Source of the DNA: a virus
DNA length: 45,166 nucleotides
IMG/VR virus record: IMGVR_UViG_3300020281_000040
Location: 1-45,166 of that record
Direction: 5' to 3' (one strand)
Below are positions 7,023-13,096 of the stretch, piece after piece. The position numbers and the translations under genes were made by a program. The notes under the pieces are model-generated. The model did not search any database. It had not been told where the DNA came from and worked only from the letters and a program-made list of their open reading frames with translations. Within the stretch, counting starts at the first letter, position 1. Every line of letters begins with the position of its first letter.

Positions 7023-8319
7023 AATCGGTTTCCTCCGCTTGATAAGTGTATGTAAGTCTAGAAGCTTTTGGATTATTTTCTTTTCGCTGTTCTTCAGTAA
7101 TGTCAGTATATTGCCTGTTGGCAAGCATATCGCATTCATATTTAGCCTCGTCAGTTTTAAGTTGTAGTGGTGGAGTTTTTTGAGTCCATGCTGATGGTCC
7201 TCTTAAGTAACCTACGATACCCATTTCAGCGGCTACTTTACAAAATCTAATAGCAGAAACTACTACGCCACCAGAGTTTGGAGAATCTTGGACAGCTAAT
7301 CTAGCTGTAAGTTCGTATCTAGCGCCACCAAATCCATAAGCAACTATATCAAAGTTCGCTATCTTCTGATCTGAAGCGACGTACTTACCTCCCGGCTTTT
7401 GTTGTACAGTTAAAGATGGACCAGCATATAACGTAGCACCAGCCATTGGCTCGTCTCTTACAACGTTTTGACCTTTTAAAACATTTTCTTTTGAGATATG
7501 TTTATTATGCAGTCTTTCTACTTTAGCCATATTTAAGAAATCAGTATTGGCTGTTCTACCAGTCCTAATATTTTCTTGACCTTGAGTAGAACCAGCAGCC
7601 ATATTCATTTGAATATGTTGAGTTACCATAAGTCCAGAATCTATCATAGCACCTTGTAGTACTTCTGACATTCTTGACGCACCCCAAGCTGATCTCATAT
7701 CAGAACCAACAATAGTTAGACCAGCATCGATAAACTTTTGTTCGATTCTCTTAGTATCTTTAGTAGATATGACGGTTGGAATACAGTTTACAAAATGGAC
7801 GCCTGCTTTTAAAGCTACATCGATATAAAACTTAGATAATTTTTCTGAACCAACAGGCGCATAATTAATTAACACATCAACTTCTGTATCTTTAACAATG
7901 TTAACAATATCGTCAAAAGATTTAGCAGCTTCAGCTCCAGTTCTAAATGATACTTCTTCTGGATAATCTAACATATGAGGTGCAACCCCATCAAGTTCAG
8001 GACCAGAATAAACCATCGCACCTTTTTTGATACAACCGGCTGTATTAGAACCATTTTCAAGTATTTCTTCTACATGGTCCATAGCACAGTTAGGAGCAGC
8101 TCGTAAAGCATCTACTAATGGTTTGTTTACTTTTCTTCTATCAACATCAAAGCCAACCACAAACTCGATCTCATTTACTGTATAACCACCGATAGTGTCA
8201 TACATAAGACCAACTTTATCTTCTGGATTTGCTTTGTAATATTGGATGCCTTCAACTAAGGACTTTGCGCAGTTACCGATACCGATAATACCGACTTTTA
8301 TTTTGGACATTTTTGACAT
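7015..8319 (-). CDS. ino1: myo-Inositol-1(3)-phosphate synthase (INO1-like)
   Basis: A 434-aa enzyme of the prokaryotic inositol-phosphate synthase family, which converts glucose 6-phosphate to myo-inositol 3-phosphate using internal NAD cycling. The N-terminal Rossmann motif is VGIIGIGNCAKSLVEGIQYY. Family hallmarks follow: FVVGFDVDRRKV, INYAPVGSEKLSKFY, HFVNCIPTVI, GSDMRSAWGAS and TDFLNMAKVERL. The ATG at 8319 is preferred over the one at 8325 because the AAAGGAG lies 6 nt before it; the upstream ATG directly abuts the Shine-Dalgarno. The gene follows an untranslated gap with a 7-bp inverted repeat. Phage-encoded inositol synthase is unusual. Its place in the modification cassette suggests a substituent for DNA, although osmolyte or lipid metabolism of the host is possible. 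Confidence 0.85.
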   Translation of the reverse strand: MSKMSKIKVGIIGIGNCAKSLVEGIQYYKANPEDKVGLMYDTIGGYTVNEIEFVVGFDVDRRKVNKPLVDALRAAPNCAMDHVEEILENGSNTAGCIKKGAMVYSGPELDGVAPHMLDYPEEVSFRTGAEAAKSFDDIVNIVKDTEVDVLINYAPVGSEKLSKFYIDVALKAGVHFVNCIPTVISTKDTKRIEQKFIDAGLTIVGSDMRSAWGASRMSEVLQGAMIDSGLMVTQHIQMNMAAGSTQGQENIRTGRTANTDFLNMAKVERLHNKHISKENVLKGQNVVRDEPMAGATLYAGPSLTVQQKPGGKYVASDQKIANFDIVAYGFGGARYELTARLAVQDSPNSGGVVVSAIRFCKVAAEMGIVGYLRGPSAWTQKTPPLQLKTDEAKYECDMLANRQYTDITEEQRKENNPKASRLTYTYQAEETDYA

Positions 8320-8346
8320 ATTCATCTCCTTTATATCAGTTTATTT

Positions 8347-8382
8347 ACGTGAGTGGTTTGTCCGGAGTAGAGTAGCTCACGT
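8347..8382 (-). promoter_or_regulatory. Inverted repeat in the INO1 leader
   Basis: A perfect 7-bp inverted repeat, ACGTGAG (8347-8353) and CTCACGT (8376-8382), encloses a 22-nt loop. It spans the stop codon of the UDG-like gene (8377-8379) and ends about 27 nt before the INO1 start. It has no U-tract, so it is not a classical terminator. It may modulate INO1 translation or processing, or be a protein-binding site. Confidence 0.35.
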
Positions 8383-8730
8383 GTATAAGTAGTTATAACA
8401 CTCCTTAATCTTTGTTTTTTCAAATTCTTTATCATTTAATTGTCTGTTTAAACCTGATGGATGTGGCATCTTAAAATGATCTATGTTAAGTTTTTTCAAG
8501 GAGTTTGATGCCACATTACCAAGTGCGATAACTTTATCGTACTTACTCGTAACTTTTAAGCTATCATAATCTATGGTATACTTTTGACCATATTCTTCGC
8601 TACAATTCATAAAGTCGTATCCACTATTTAATTTCCATTCAGCAGTCCACTGATTTAGTTTTCTAAACGTACCAGATTTTTCAACTGATGACGGATTTTG
8701 ACCTACGATTATAACTTTATCCAATCCCAT
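8377..8730 (-). CDS. Uracil-DNA-glycosylase-superfamily-like protein (117 aa)
   Basis: A short UDG-fold candidate. Motif 1-like VIIVGQNPSS is at residues 6-14, a beta-strand DKVIALGNVAS in the middle, and a motif 2-like HPSGLNRQ near residues 89-97. These resemble the G-x-NP and HPS-G/P motifs of the UDG superfamily. At 117 aa it is about half the length of typical family 4/5 enzymes and no Fe-S cysteine set is visible. The start has AGGTAGG upstream and overlaps the dCMP deaminase end by 22 bases. Sitting between dCMP deaminase and the modification enzymes, it may recognise or handle modified bases rather than remove uracil. The superfamily call is moderate. Confidence 0.55.
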   Translation of the reverse strand: MGLDKVIIVGQNPSSVEKSGTFRKLNQWTAEWKLNSGYDFMNCSEEYGQKYTIDYDSLKVTSKYDKVIALGNVASNSLKKLNIDHFKMPHPSGLNRQLNDKEFEKTKIKECYNYLYT

Positions 8731-9167
8731 AATATACCTACCTCATCAAACATTAATGCAGAATCTCTTACTGAATCTTGCCAGTTTTTTGGAACATCTT
8801 GTTCAGGTGTTACAATTCTTTTTATACCGGCTTGAACTAAACCTTTTGCGCAGTCATTACAAACTGGCAATCCATAAACATATAATGTAGAATCTTTTAA
8901 TGACACACCGTTTTCAGCTGCATTATAAATTGCATTCATCTCTGCATGAACTATAAGCCTATATTTTAAAGGCCTATCATTATAATATAGTGGATCGTCA
9001 TCCATGCCTCTAGGAAAACCATTATAGCCTTGTGCTATAACGTTACGATTTCTAACTGCAACGCAACCAACTTGTGTTGATGGATCTTTTGACCATGACG
9101 CCACGAGTTTTGCCATTTCTAAAAATCTTATGTCCCACTTATTTGACAAGATCAAAATGCCTTTCAT
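8709..9167 (-). CDS. cd: Deoxycytidylate (dCMP) deaminase
   Basis: A zinc-dependent deaminase that converts dCMP to dUMP, supplying the thymidylate branch. Zinc motif HAEMNAI supplies the ligand His and catalytic Glu, and VCNDC supplies two Cys ligands. The N-terminal WSKDPSTQVGCVAV and GYNGFPRGM are typical of dCMP deaminases. At 152 aa it is close to normal length. The first ATG (9167) lies inside the hydroxymethylase gene and lacks a clear ribosome-binding site; TTG codons a few residues later (around 9146-9155) are alternatives with AAAGG upstream. It directly follows dCMP hydroxymethylase, so the two enzymes draw on the same dCMP pool. Confidence 0.9.
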   Translation of the reverse strand: MKGILILSNKWDIRFLEMAKLVASWSKDPSTQVGCVAVRNRNVIAQGYNGFPRGMDDDPLYYNDRPLKYRLIVHAEMNAIYNAAENGVSLKDSTLYVYGLPVCNDCAKGLVQAGIKRIVTPEQDVPKNWQDSVRDSALMFDEVGILWDWIKL

Positions 9168-9849
9168 AAACGTGTAAGTTTTGTACTTGCCATATTATAT
9201 CGCCAACTTCCATTTCTCTTCTGTAATCAGCGTCAGCAGCATTAGCAAGATAACAAGAATTATATTCTTGAGTAAGTTGTTCTAAAACATGAAGCTGCCA
9301 AGCATAGTCATTCTTATATCCGTACACGACATCGTTTGAGCGCATTTGGACAACGCAGTGTATTTTAGCATCGCGTATGTAATAAGTAACGGCGTTAGTA
9401 CATATAAAGTCATTCTTACCATCTTCATTATATTCCTCCCATATACTTGGTCTAGTATAAATCATCGTAGCTCTACGGCCATCAAGGTTTGTAAGTAACT
9501 CGTCGAGAACTCTGCCAAACTGATGATGATATTTATCAGAATAAATTATGTGGCCATAGTTGGAGTTAATCTCGCCATAAGTATTTGAAGCGGCTTTCCA
9601 AGCTGCTGGTACGTTTCTATTATAAGTATCAGACATCCAGTTAACATTTGTTGACTGGCTCTCGTACCAAGCCTTTTCGATCTCGATATACTCTTCGTTA
9701 GGTGTACCAAATATTGTAGGTTTGTCTGCCATGAAAGAAGCACCAATCATTTCAATAGTCTTTTGGCCAGTTCTATCAGTTGTAAATTCTTCATTGGCTA
9801 ACGCATCAATAAAGTAATGTTTTATATCAGTTGTGTTTGGATGTATCAT
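9139..9849 (-). CDS. gp42: dCMP hydroxymethylase (T4 gp42 type)
   Basis: A 236-aa thymidylate-synthase-fold enzyme that makes 5-hydroxymethyl-dCMP from dCMP and methylene-tetrahydrofolate. It tracks T4 gp42 along most of its length. Shared segments include KTIEMIGASFMADKPTIFG, GEINSNYGHIIYS, MIYTRPSIWEEYNEDG and FICTNAV (catalytic Cys). MRSNDVVYGYKNDYAW carries the Asp that marks cytosine rather than uracil specificity in this family. The ending LHVYERHFDLV is also gp42-like, though the protein stops about ten residues earlier than T4's. The methylene-THF it uses could be replenished by the phage serine hydroxymethyltransferase at 20180-21325. This is the main evidence that the phage DNA contains hydroxymethylcytosine or a derivative. 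Confidence 0.93.
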   Translation of the reverse strand: MIHPNTTDIKHYFIDALANEEFTTDRTGQKTIEMIGASFMADKPTIFGTPNEEYIEIEKAWYESQSTNVNWMSDTYNRNVPAAWKAASNTYGEINSNYGHIIYSDKYHHQFGRVLDELLTNLDGRRATMIYTRPSIWEEYNEDGKNDFICTNAVTYYIRDAKIHCVVQMRSNDVVYGYKNDYAWQLHVLEQLTQEYNSCYLANAADADYRREMEVGDIIWQVQNLHVYERHFDLVK

Positions 9850-9854
9850 AATTT

Positions 9855-10520
9855 TTAAACCTTTGGCTTATTAAACATATCTCTATCAGGAGTTTGACCT
9901 TCCATTTTACCACGCATATACGACACTGCAAATGATGCATAGTTAATCATATCTTTGTAAGTATCTTCGAGCGATTCAAAGTTTGGATCTTTACCAGATT
10001 CAAGTAACGAAGTGGCACGAGTAACTTTACCAAGTATTATATCATGTATCGTATCGACGCCACGACGGTAATGCATAGCTTGAGTTACATTAGAACTATC
10101 GCTTTGGTAGTCTTGAGATTTTTTAAGCTGTAAGTCAATACATTCTTGTAAGACTTTTACTGATTCTTTTTGTATCTTAGTTTCAGATTTTTTCACTTTT
10201 TTAAATCCTTTATTCTTAGTTGTAAATTTATTCAAAGTTCCGGCTTTTGGTCTTTCTTCTATAATTTCATCAAAATCATAACCTTTTTTTCTAAGCTTGC
10301 CAAGATGATTAGCCATAAATTGTTTCATTTGGCCTCTCCACTTAGGGTTTAATGTTGCTTTAACAGATCTGTCGCATCCATTAAATTTAAAGTAATTCAT
10401 AAAAGAAACATAATCTGGAAAGATAAGGTTTGTCTTTTTTGATGTCTTAAAAGCCTTTATCAATCGATCGTGAGTAAAGGGGACAGTCTTTTTAATTTTA
10501 TTTTTCAATTTGATCTCCAT
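9855..10520 (-). CDS. Nmad1 (DUF1599-like) nucleotide-modification-associated protein
   Basis: A 221-aa protein. The C-terminal third holds KKSQDYQSDSSNVTQAMHY, IILGKVTRATSLLESG and SLEDTYKDMINYASFAVSY. This is the pattern of the Nmad1 domain (nucleotide modification associated domain 1, formerly DUF1599), recognised from memory. The N-terminal 110 residues are very basic (KNKIKKTVPFTHDRLIKAFK; KNKGFKKVKKSE), which suggests nucleic-acid binding. The ATG at 10520 is chosen over a TTG at 10526. It overlaps the 87-aa gene end by 23 bases and has its own early-type promoter at 10547-10575. Its place immediately upstream of dCMP hydroxymethylase fits the family's link to modified-nucleotide metabolism. 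The exact activity is unknown. Confidence 0.65.
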   Translation of the reverse strand: MEIKLKNKIKKTVPFTHDRLIKAFKTSKKTNLIFPDYVSFMNYFKFNGCDRSVKATLNPKWRGQMKQFMANHLGKLRKKGYDFDEIIEERPKAGTLNKFTTKNKGFKKVKKSETKIQKESVKVLQECIDLQLKKSQDYQSDSSNVTQAMHYRRGVDTIHDIILGKVTRATSLLESGKDPNFESLEDTYKDMINYASFAVSYMRGKMEGQTPDRDMFNKPKV

Positions 10521-10761
10521 ATACAAAATGCCCGTTATCTAAATCTATTATACAATATTCTAAGAGGTTTGTAAACATTTTTTTTACATTTATTCCACAC
10601 TTAGAGTAATGTCTAGGCTCTGGCATGATTTCAATCTTTTTAATCTTGCATAAGCCATATTCAGTTTCAACTACATCGCCAACATAAGTAATATTGTCGT
10701 GTCTTACTTCGCCATCTGCGTCGTATTTAGCTTCATTTTCTAATTCATTCCAATCTAACAT
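10498..10761 (-). CDS. Small early protein (87 aa), unknown
   Basis: An 87-residue acidic, beta-rich protein. Its alternation of DVVETEYGLCKIKKIEIM and YCIIDLDNGHFVYGDQI suggests a small SH3-like or similar barrel. No family is recognised. The ATG overlaps the previous stop codon (TAATG) and GAGG precedes it by 5 nt, so translation coupling is clear. The early promoter for the next gene lies inside its coding sequence. Confidence 0.7.
   Translation of the reverse strand: MLDWNELENEAKYDADGEVRHDNITYVGDVVETEYGLCKIKKIEIMPEPRHYSKCGINVKKMFTNLLEYCIIDLDNGHFVYGDQIEK
10547..10575 (-). promoter_or_regulatory. Early-type promoter for the Nmad1-dCMP hydroxymethylase run
   Basis: TTTACA (10570-10575), a 17-bp spacer and TATAAT (10547-10552) on the minus strand, inside the 3' part of the 87-aa gene. 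It would start transcription near 10540, about 20 nt before the Nmad1 ATG, and serve the whole modification island. Confidence 0.65.
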
Positions 10762-11063
10762 TATTTCCTCATTTCTCCAATACCGTTTTCAAATTTCCAC
10801 TTTGTAGGTGGATGTGGTACAGCACTTTCTAATTTTTCTTCATCTAGTATTTTTTCGTCCATCCAATCTGAACCAACACCTTTTATCTTAAATTGTGGAC
10901 CTTCTAGCTCGTGAGCCTTTTCAGAGGCTTCATCAGCTGTATAGGCACTTATATAAATTGGGTCTAAATAAAACCCTGTTTCTCTATTAATAATATCAAT
11001 TTGGTAAAGAGTTTTACCGTTTAACTTAGACAAATTGTCTTGATTTATATTATTTAAGTTCAT
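10761..11063 (-). CDS. Small early protein (100 aa), unknown
   Basis: A 100-residue acidic protein with LYQIDIINRETGFYLDPIYISAYTADEASEKAHEL. The combination of a strand, the word YISAYTADEASEKA and a helix resembles small alpha/beta domains found in many phage accessory proteins; no specific family is named. AAGGAG lies 7 nt upstream and the ATG overlaps the stop of the preceding gene (TAATG). It is the middle gene of a coupled three-gene run driven by the promoter at 11474-11502. Confidence 0.7.
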   Translation of the reverse strand: MNLNNINQDNLSKLNGKTLYQIDIINRETGFYLDPIYISAYTADEASEKAHELEGPQFKIKGVGSDWMDEKILDEEKLESAVPHPPTKWKFENGIGEMRK

Positions 11064-11440
11064 TACTTAACTCCTTGTTCTTTAGCCGCAGCTATGATGA
11101 TTGGTGTTAAGATTCTTTCGATTTGATCTTCCCACATATCCCAGCTATCTCTAGTAAAATATCTGAAAGAATTCATTGTAGGAATATTCCACTTATCAAT
11201 ATAGTAACTTTCGTTTTCAGCAAAGATACTTACAAATAATCCTCTTTTATTACAAAGACCATTGTTAAAGAAATCATAAGCAGCATTTTGAGCTCTTCTG
11301 AACTTTTCTAAATGCTTATTCTTTGACATTGGATTTTCGCATCTACCAGATGCTGGTATAAGTTCATTTAACTTATCTCTTAAGCTTTCAAAACCTGAGT
11401 TAACACCCCAGTTATTTGTAAATAATTCTAATTGCTTCAT
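11063..11440 (-). CDS. Small early protein (125 aa), unknown
   Basis: A 125-residue protein starting MKQLELFTNNWGVNSG. It is rich in aromatic residues and Asn, with ESYYIDKWNIPTMNSFRYFTRDSW in the middle (the motif spans roughly residues 73-97), and it ends in a short hydrophobic helix. No family is recognised. The ATG at 11440 is preferred over one 75 bases upstream because GGAG lies 7 nt before it and because the upstream ATG would fall over the promoter region at 11474-11502. It is the first gene of a three-gene early transcript. Confidence 0.7.
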   Translation of the reverse strand: MKQLELFTNNWGVNSGFESLRDKLNELIPASGRCENPMSKNKHLEKFRRAQNAAYDFFNNGLCNKRGLFVSIFAENESYYIDKWNIPTMNSFRYFTRDSWDMWEDQIERILTPIIIAAAKEQGVK

Positions 11441-11473
11441 TTTCAACTCCTTAATTTTTAATTTTATAGTTAT

Positions 11474-11502
11474 ATTATATACTAAAAAAATCACTTTGTA
11501 AA
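11474..11502 (-). promoter_or_regulatory. Early-type promoter for the 125-, 100- and 87-aa genes
   Basis: TTTACA (11497-11502), 17-bp spacer, TATAAT (11474-11479) on the minus strand. The leader is about 27 nt and carries AAGGAG. Two TTAAGTGAAAA boxes lie immediately upstream of the -35. Confidence 0.75.
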
Positions 11503-11546
11503 CGTTTTTTTTCACTTAAAGTGATTTTTTCACTTAACATGTTAAT
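11497..11546 (-). repeat. Expanded relative of the 29-bp promoter repeat
   Basis: Read on the minus strand, this segment begins at the stop codon of the 49-aa gene with TTAACATGTTAAGTGAAAA. It then has a second TTAAGTGAAAA box and ends in GTTTACA, the -35 of the next promoter. It matches both ends of the 29-bp repeat at 11748-11776 and 15612-15640 but carries an extra internal copy of the box. A TCACTTTAAGTGA inverted repeat lies in the middle. Confidence 0.6.
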
Positions 11547-11691
11547 CATCAAATTGGTTATCGAGGAACTCGAATTTAACTTTATTGTTATGAATTTTTT
11601 GAAGTCGAGAAAATTCTTTGTGAAAGTTAGATAAAGACTCGAACCAAAACTCGGTTGTGTTGTCCGGGTATGTGATTTTAACTGTAACCAT
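11542..11691 (-). CDS. Very small early protein (49 aa), unknown
   Basis: A 49-codon gene. It starts MVTVKITYPDNTTEFWFESL and ends EFLDNQFDD. It is acidic, with an N-terminal strand pair and then an amphipathic helix (SNFHKEFSRLQKIHNN). AGGAG lies 8 nt before the ATG at 11691. A consensus early promoter with the 29-bp repeat is dedicated to it (11725-11753), and another promoter follows its stop codon directly. That arrangement makes a real, strongly expressed small host-takeover type protein likely. No family is recognised. Confidence 0.7.
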   Translation of the reverse strand: MVTVKITYPDNTTEFWFESLSNFHKEFSRLQKIHNNKVKFEFLDNQFDD

Positions 11692-11724
11692 GATATAACT
11701 CCTAATTAATTATTTAATGTATAC

Positions 11725-11753
11725 ATTATACCATATTTTCTTTGAGTTGTAAA
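11725..11753 (-). promoter_or_regulatory. Early-type promoter for the 49-aa gene
   Basis: TTTACA (11748-11753), 17-bp spacer, TATAAT (11725-11730) on the minus strand; the -35 lies within the 29-bp repeat 11748-11776. The leader is about 30 nt and carries AGGAG. Confidence 0.75.
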
Positions 11754-11776
11754 CAAGTTTTCACTTAACTTGTTAA
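11748..11776 (-). repeat. 29-bp repeat with 8-bp stem overlapping a promoter -35 (copy 1)
   Basis: Identical over 29 bases to 15612-15640. On the minus strand it begins TTAACAAGTT, has the spacer AAGTGAA, then AACTTGTT, and ends TTACA. AACAAGTT and AACTTGTT form a perfect 8-bp inverted repeat with a 7-nt loop. It starts at the stop codon of the primase-like gene (11773-11775) and ends in the -35 element of the following promoter. Confidence 0.85.
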
Positions 11777-12711
11777 ATGTTTTTGTATACGTATTCGAGA
11801 GCTCTATCTGCTTCTTTTTCTAATGGGCGAGATTTATACCAATTGCCAGTTTCTACATCGAGTTCTCTACATAAAGAAGTAATCTCTTGAACTGTAATTG
11901 GATATTTATTTTTGACAGCGTTACCAGCAATGGCTACCATAATTTGGTACATCTTATGATACCAACCAGTATTAGTTATCATTCTATATTCTTTTTCAAG
12001 TTGTTTTGGAAAGAAAGGACAATTTCGATAAGAAGACCAATTGACATTAGTGTTGTCCAACTTAGACTTTCTATGTTCTATAATCTCTCTTTGCATGTCT
12101 TCTGGTAATCTATCAAAAAAGTTATTACCAGACTTTTCACGGTATGGATGTTTGTTCATAACCATATCTGGATCGATATAATTGCCACTGTTACTAAAGA
12201 TAAAATTAAAAGCATTATCATATTTTGCTGGTATATAATACATGCGAGATAGATCTTTGGTTTGTTTATCACCGAGGTCGCCGAGTGTCGTTTGGAGAGC
12301 AAACCAAAAGTGTCGAATCTTTTCAGCCGGAACGTTTTTTGTAAGAGGGAAGACAAGACGAAACTTTGGAAAAGATTGTGTAGAGCTAGCAGTAGAGTAA
12401 CAAACGAACTTATAATTACTAAACCGTGTACGTAAATTTCCATGTAAGTCTCCTTCATATTTAAAATCATCGACATCAACTGCACACCAGTTAGACCATT
12501 CAGTAACATTTGCATTTGCACGAGTAGTATCAGGCTTGTACTGAGCAGGCGACATAAGTGGTGCGTCTTTTTTAGACTTTATTTTTCTTTCTGATAAACC
12601 ATACAAAGCTTTTTCAAAGCTGTCAAAGTCTTTAAACGTAAGTCTTTGAGTAGTTTTATTATCAAAAATACTATTGAAAAGAGTCAGCGATGTTTCCACA
12701 GTTATCCTCAT
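11773..12711 (-). CDS. Primase-polymerase-like (AEP-type) protein
   Basis: A 312-aa protein whose central region resembles archaeo-eukaryotic-type primases found on plasmids and phages. The acidic pair is in WCAVDVDDF (Asp79 and Asp81). A strand pair VCYSTASS ... FPKFRLVFPL has basic residues near 116-118, and KDLSRMYYIPA (Asp153, Arg156) is the typical third motif. The C-terminal part (from about residue 230) is helical, as in primase C-terminal domains. T4 itself uses a DnaG-type primase, gp61, so this would be an extra or replacement primase; gp61 is not in this window. The start overlaps the MazG-like gene by 41 bases. The family call is moderate. Confidence 0.6.
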   Translation of the reverse strand: MRITVETSLTLFNSIFDNKTTQRLTFKDFDSFEKALYGLSERKIKSKKDAPLMSPAQYKPDTTRANANVTEWSNWCAVDVDDFKYEGDLHGNLRTRFSNYKFVCYSTASSTQSFPKFRLVFPLTKNVPAEKIRHFWFALQTTLGDLGDKQTKDLSRMYYIPAKYDNAFNFIFSNSGNYIDPDMVMNKHPYREKSGNNFFDRLPEDMQREIIEHRKSKLDNTNVNWSSYRNCPFFPKQLEKEYRMITNTGWYHKMYQIMVAIAGNAVKNKYPITVQEITSLCRELDVETGNWYKSRPLEKEADRALEYVYKNI

Positions 12712-13096
12712 GTATTGGACCTTGCCAATCTTCTGGTTTTACCAAATCAGGTAATCCAAGTGGATTAGGTCGGCCTTCTTTAACTCCAACTTCTTTTGAC
12801 ATATTGGCTTTATATACTTCATCCCATGCTTTATTAGCGTCGACGCCAAATGCTTCTAAAGTACCGATCGCAAATACGCATAAGTCAATAATACCATCAA
12901 CCATTTCAGGAGCGTCTTTTTGTTCAAATGCTTTTTTTGTTTCATCAAGTTCTTCTTGCATCATGCCAATTCTAAATTCCATAAACTCTTTTAGTCTTCT
13001 TACTGGAACGTCTGATTGCTGTTCAGCTTGCATCCATTTGTTAACACCATATTTTTTATGCATGTCTTGCATATCTTTAAACCAGTTTGTACTCAT
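12671..13096 (-). CDS. mazG: MazG-like all-alpha NTP pyrophosphatase
   Basis: A 141-aa all-alpha NTP-pyrophosphohydrolase. The metal-binding pattern is in MMQEELDETKKAF followed by PEMVDGIIDLCVFAIGTLEAFG (E-E-x-x-E, then E-x-x-D-x-x-x-D). It starts at an ATG that overlaps the DNA polymerase stop (ATGA) and lies just before the primase-like gene. Such enzymes hydrolyse dNTPs or other nucleotides to monophosphates. T4 gp56, which removes dCTP so that only hydroxymethyl-dCTP enters DNA, belongs to the same broad superfamily. This protein may therefore serve as the dCTP/dUTP pyrophosphatase here; a general MazG role in marine phages is the alternative. Confidence 0.8.
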   Translation of the reverse strand: MSTNWFKDMQDMHKKYGVNKWMQAEQQSDVPVRRLKEFMEFRIGMMQEELDETKKAFEQKDAPEMVDGIIDLCVFAIGTLEAFGVDANKAWDEVYKANMSKEVGVKEGRPNPLGLPDLVKPEDWQGPIHEDNCGNIADSFQ

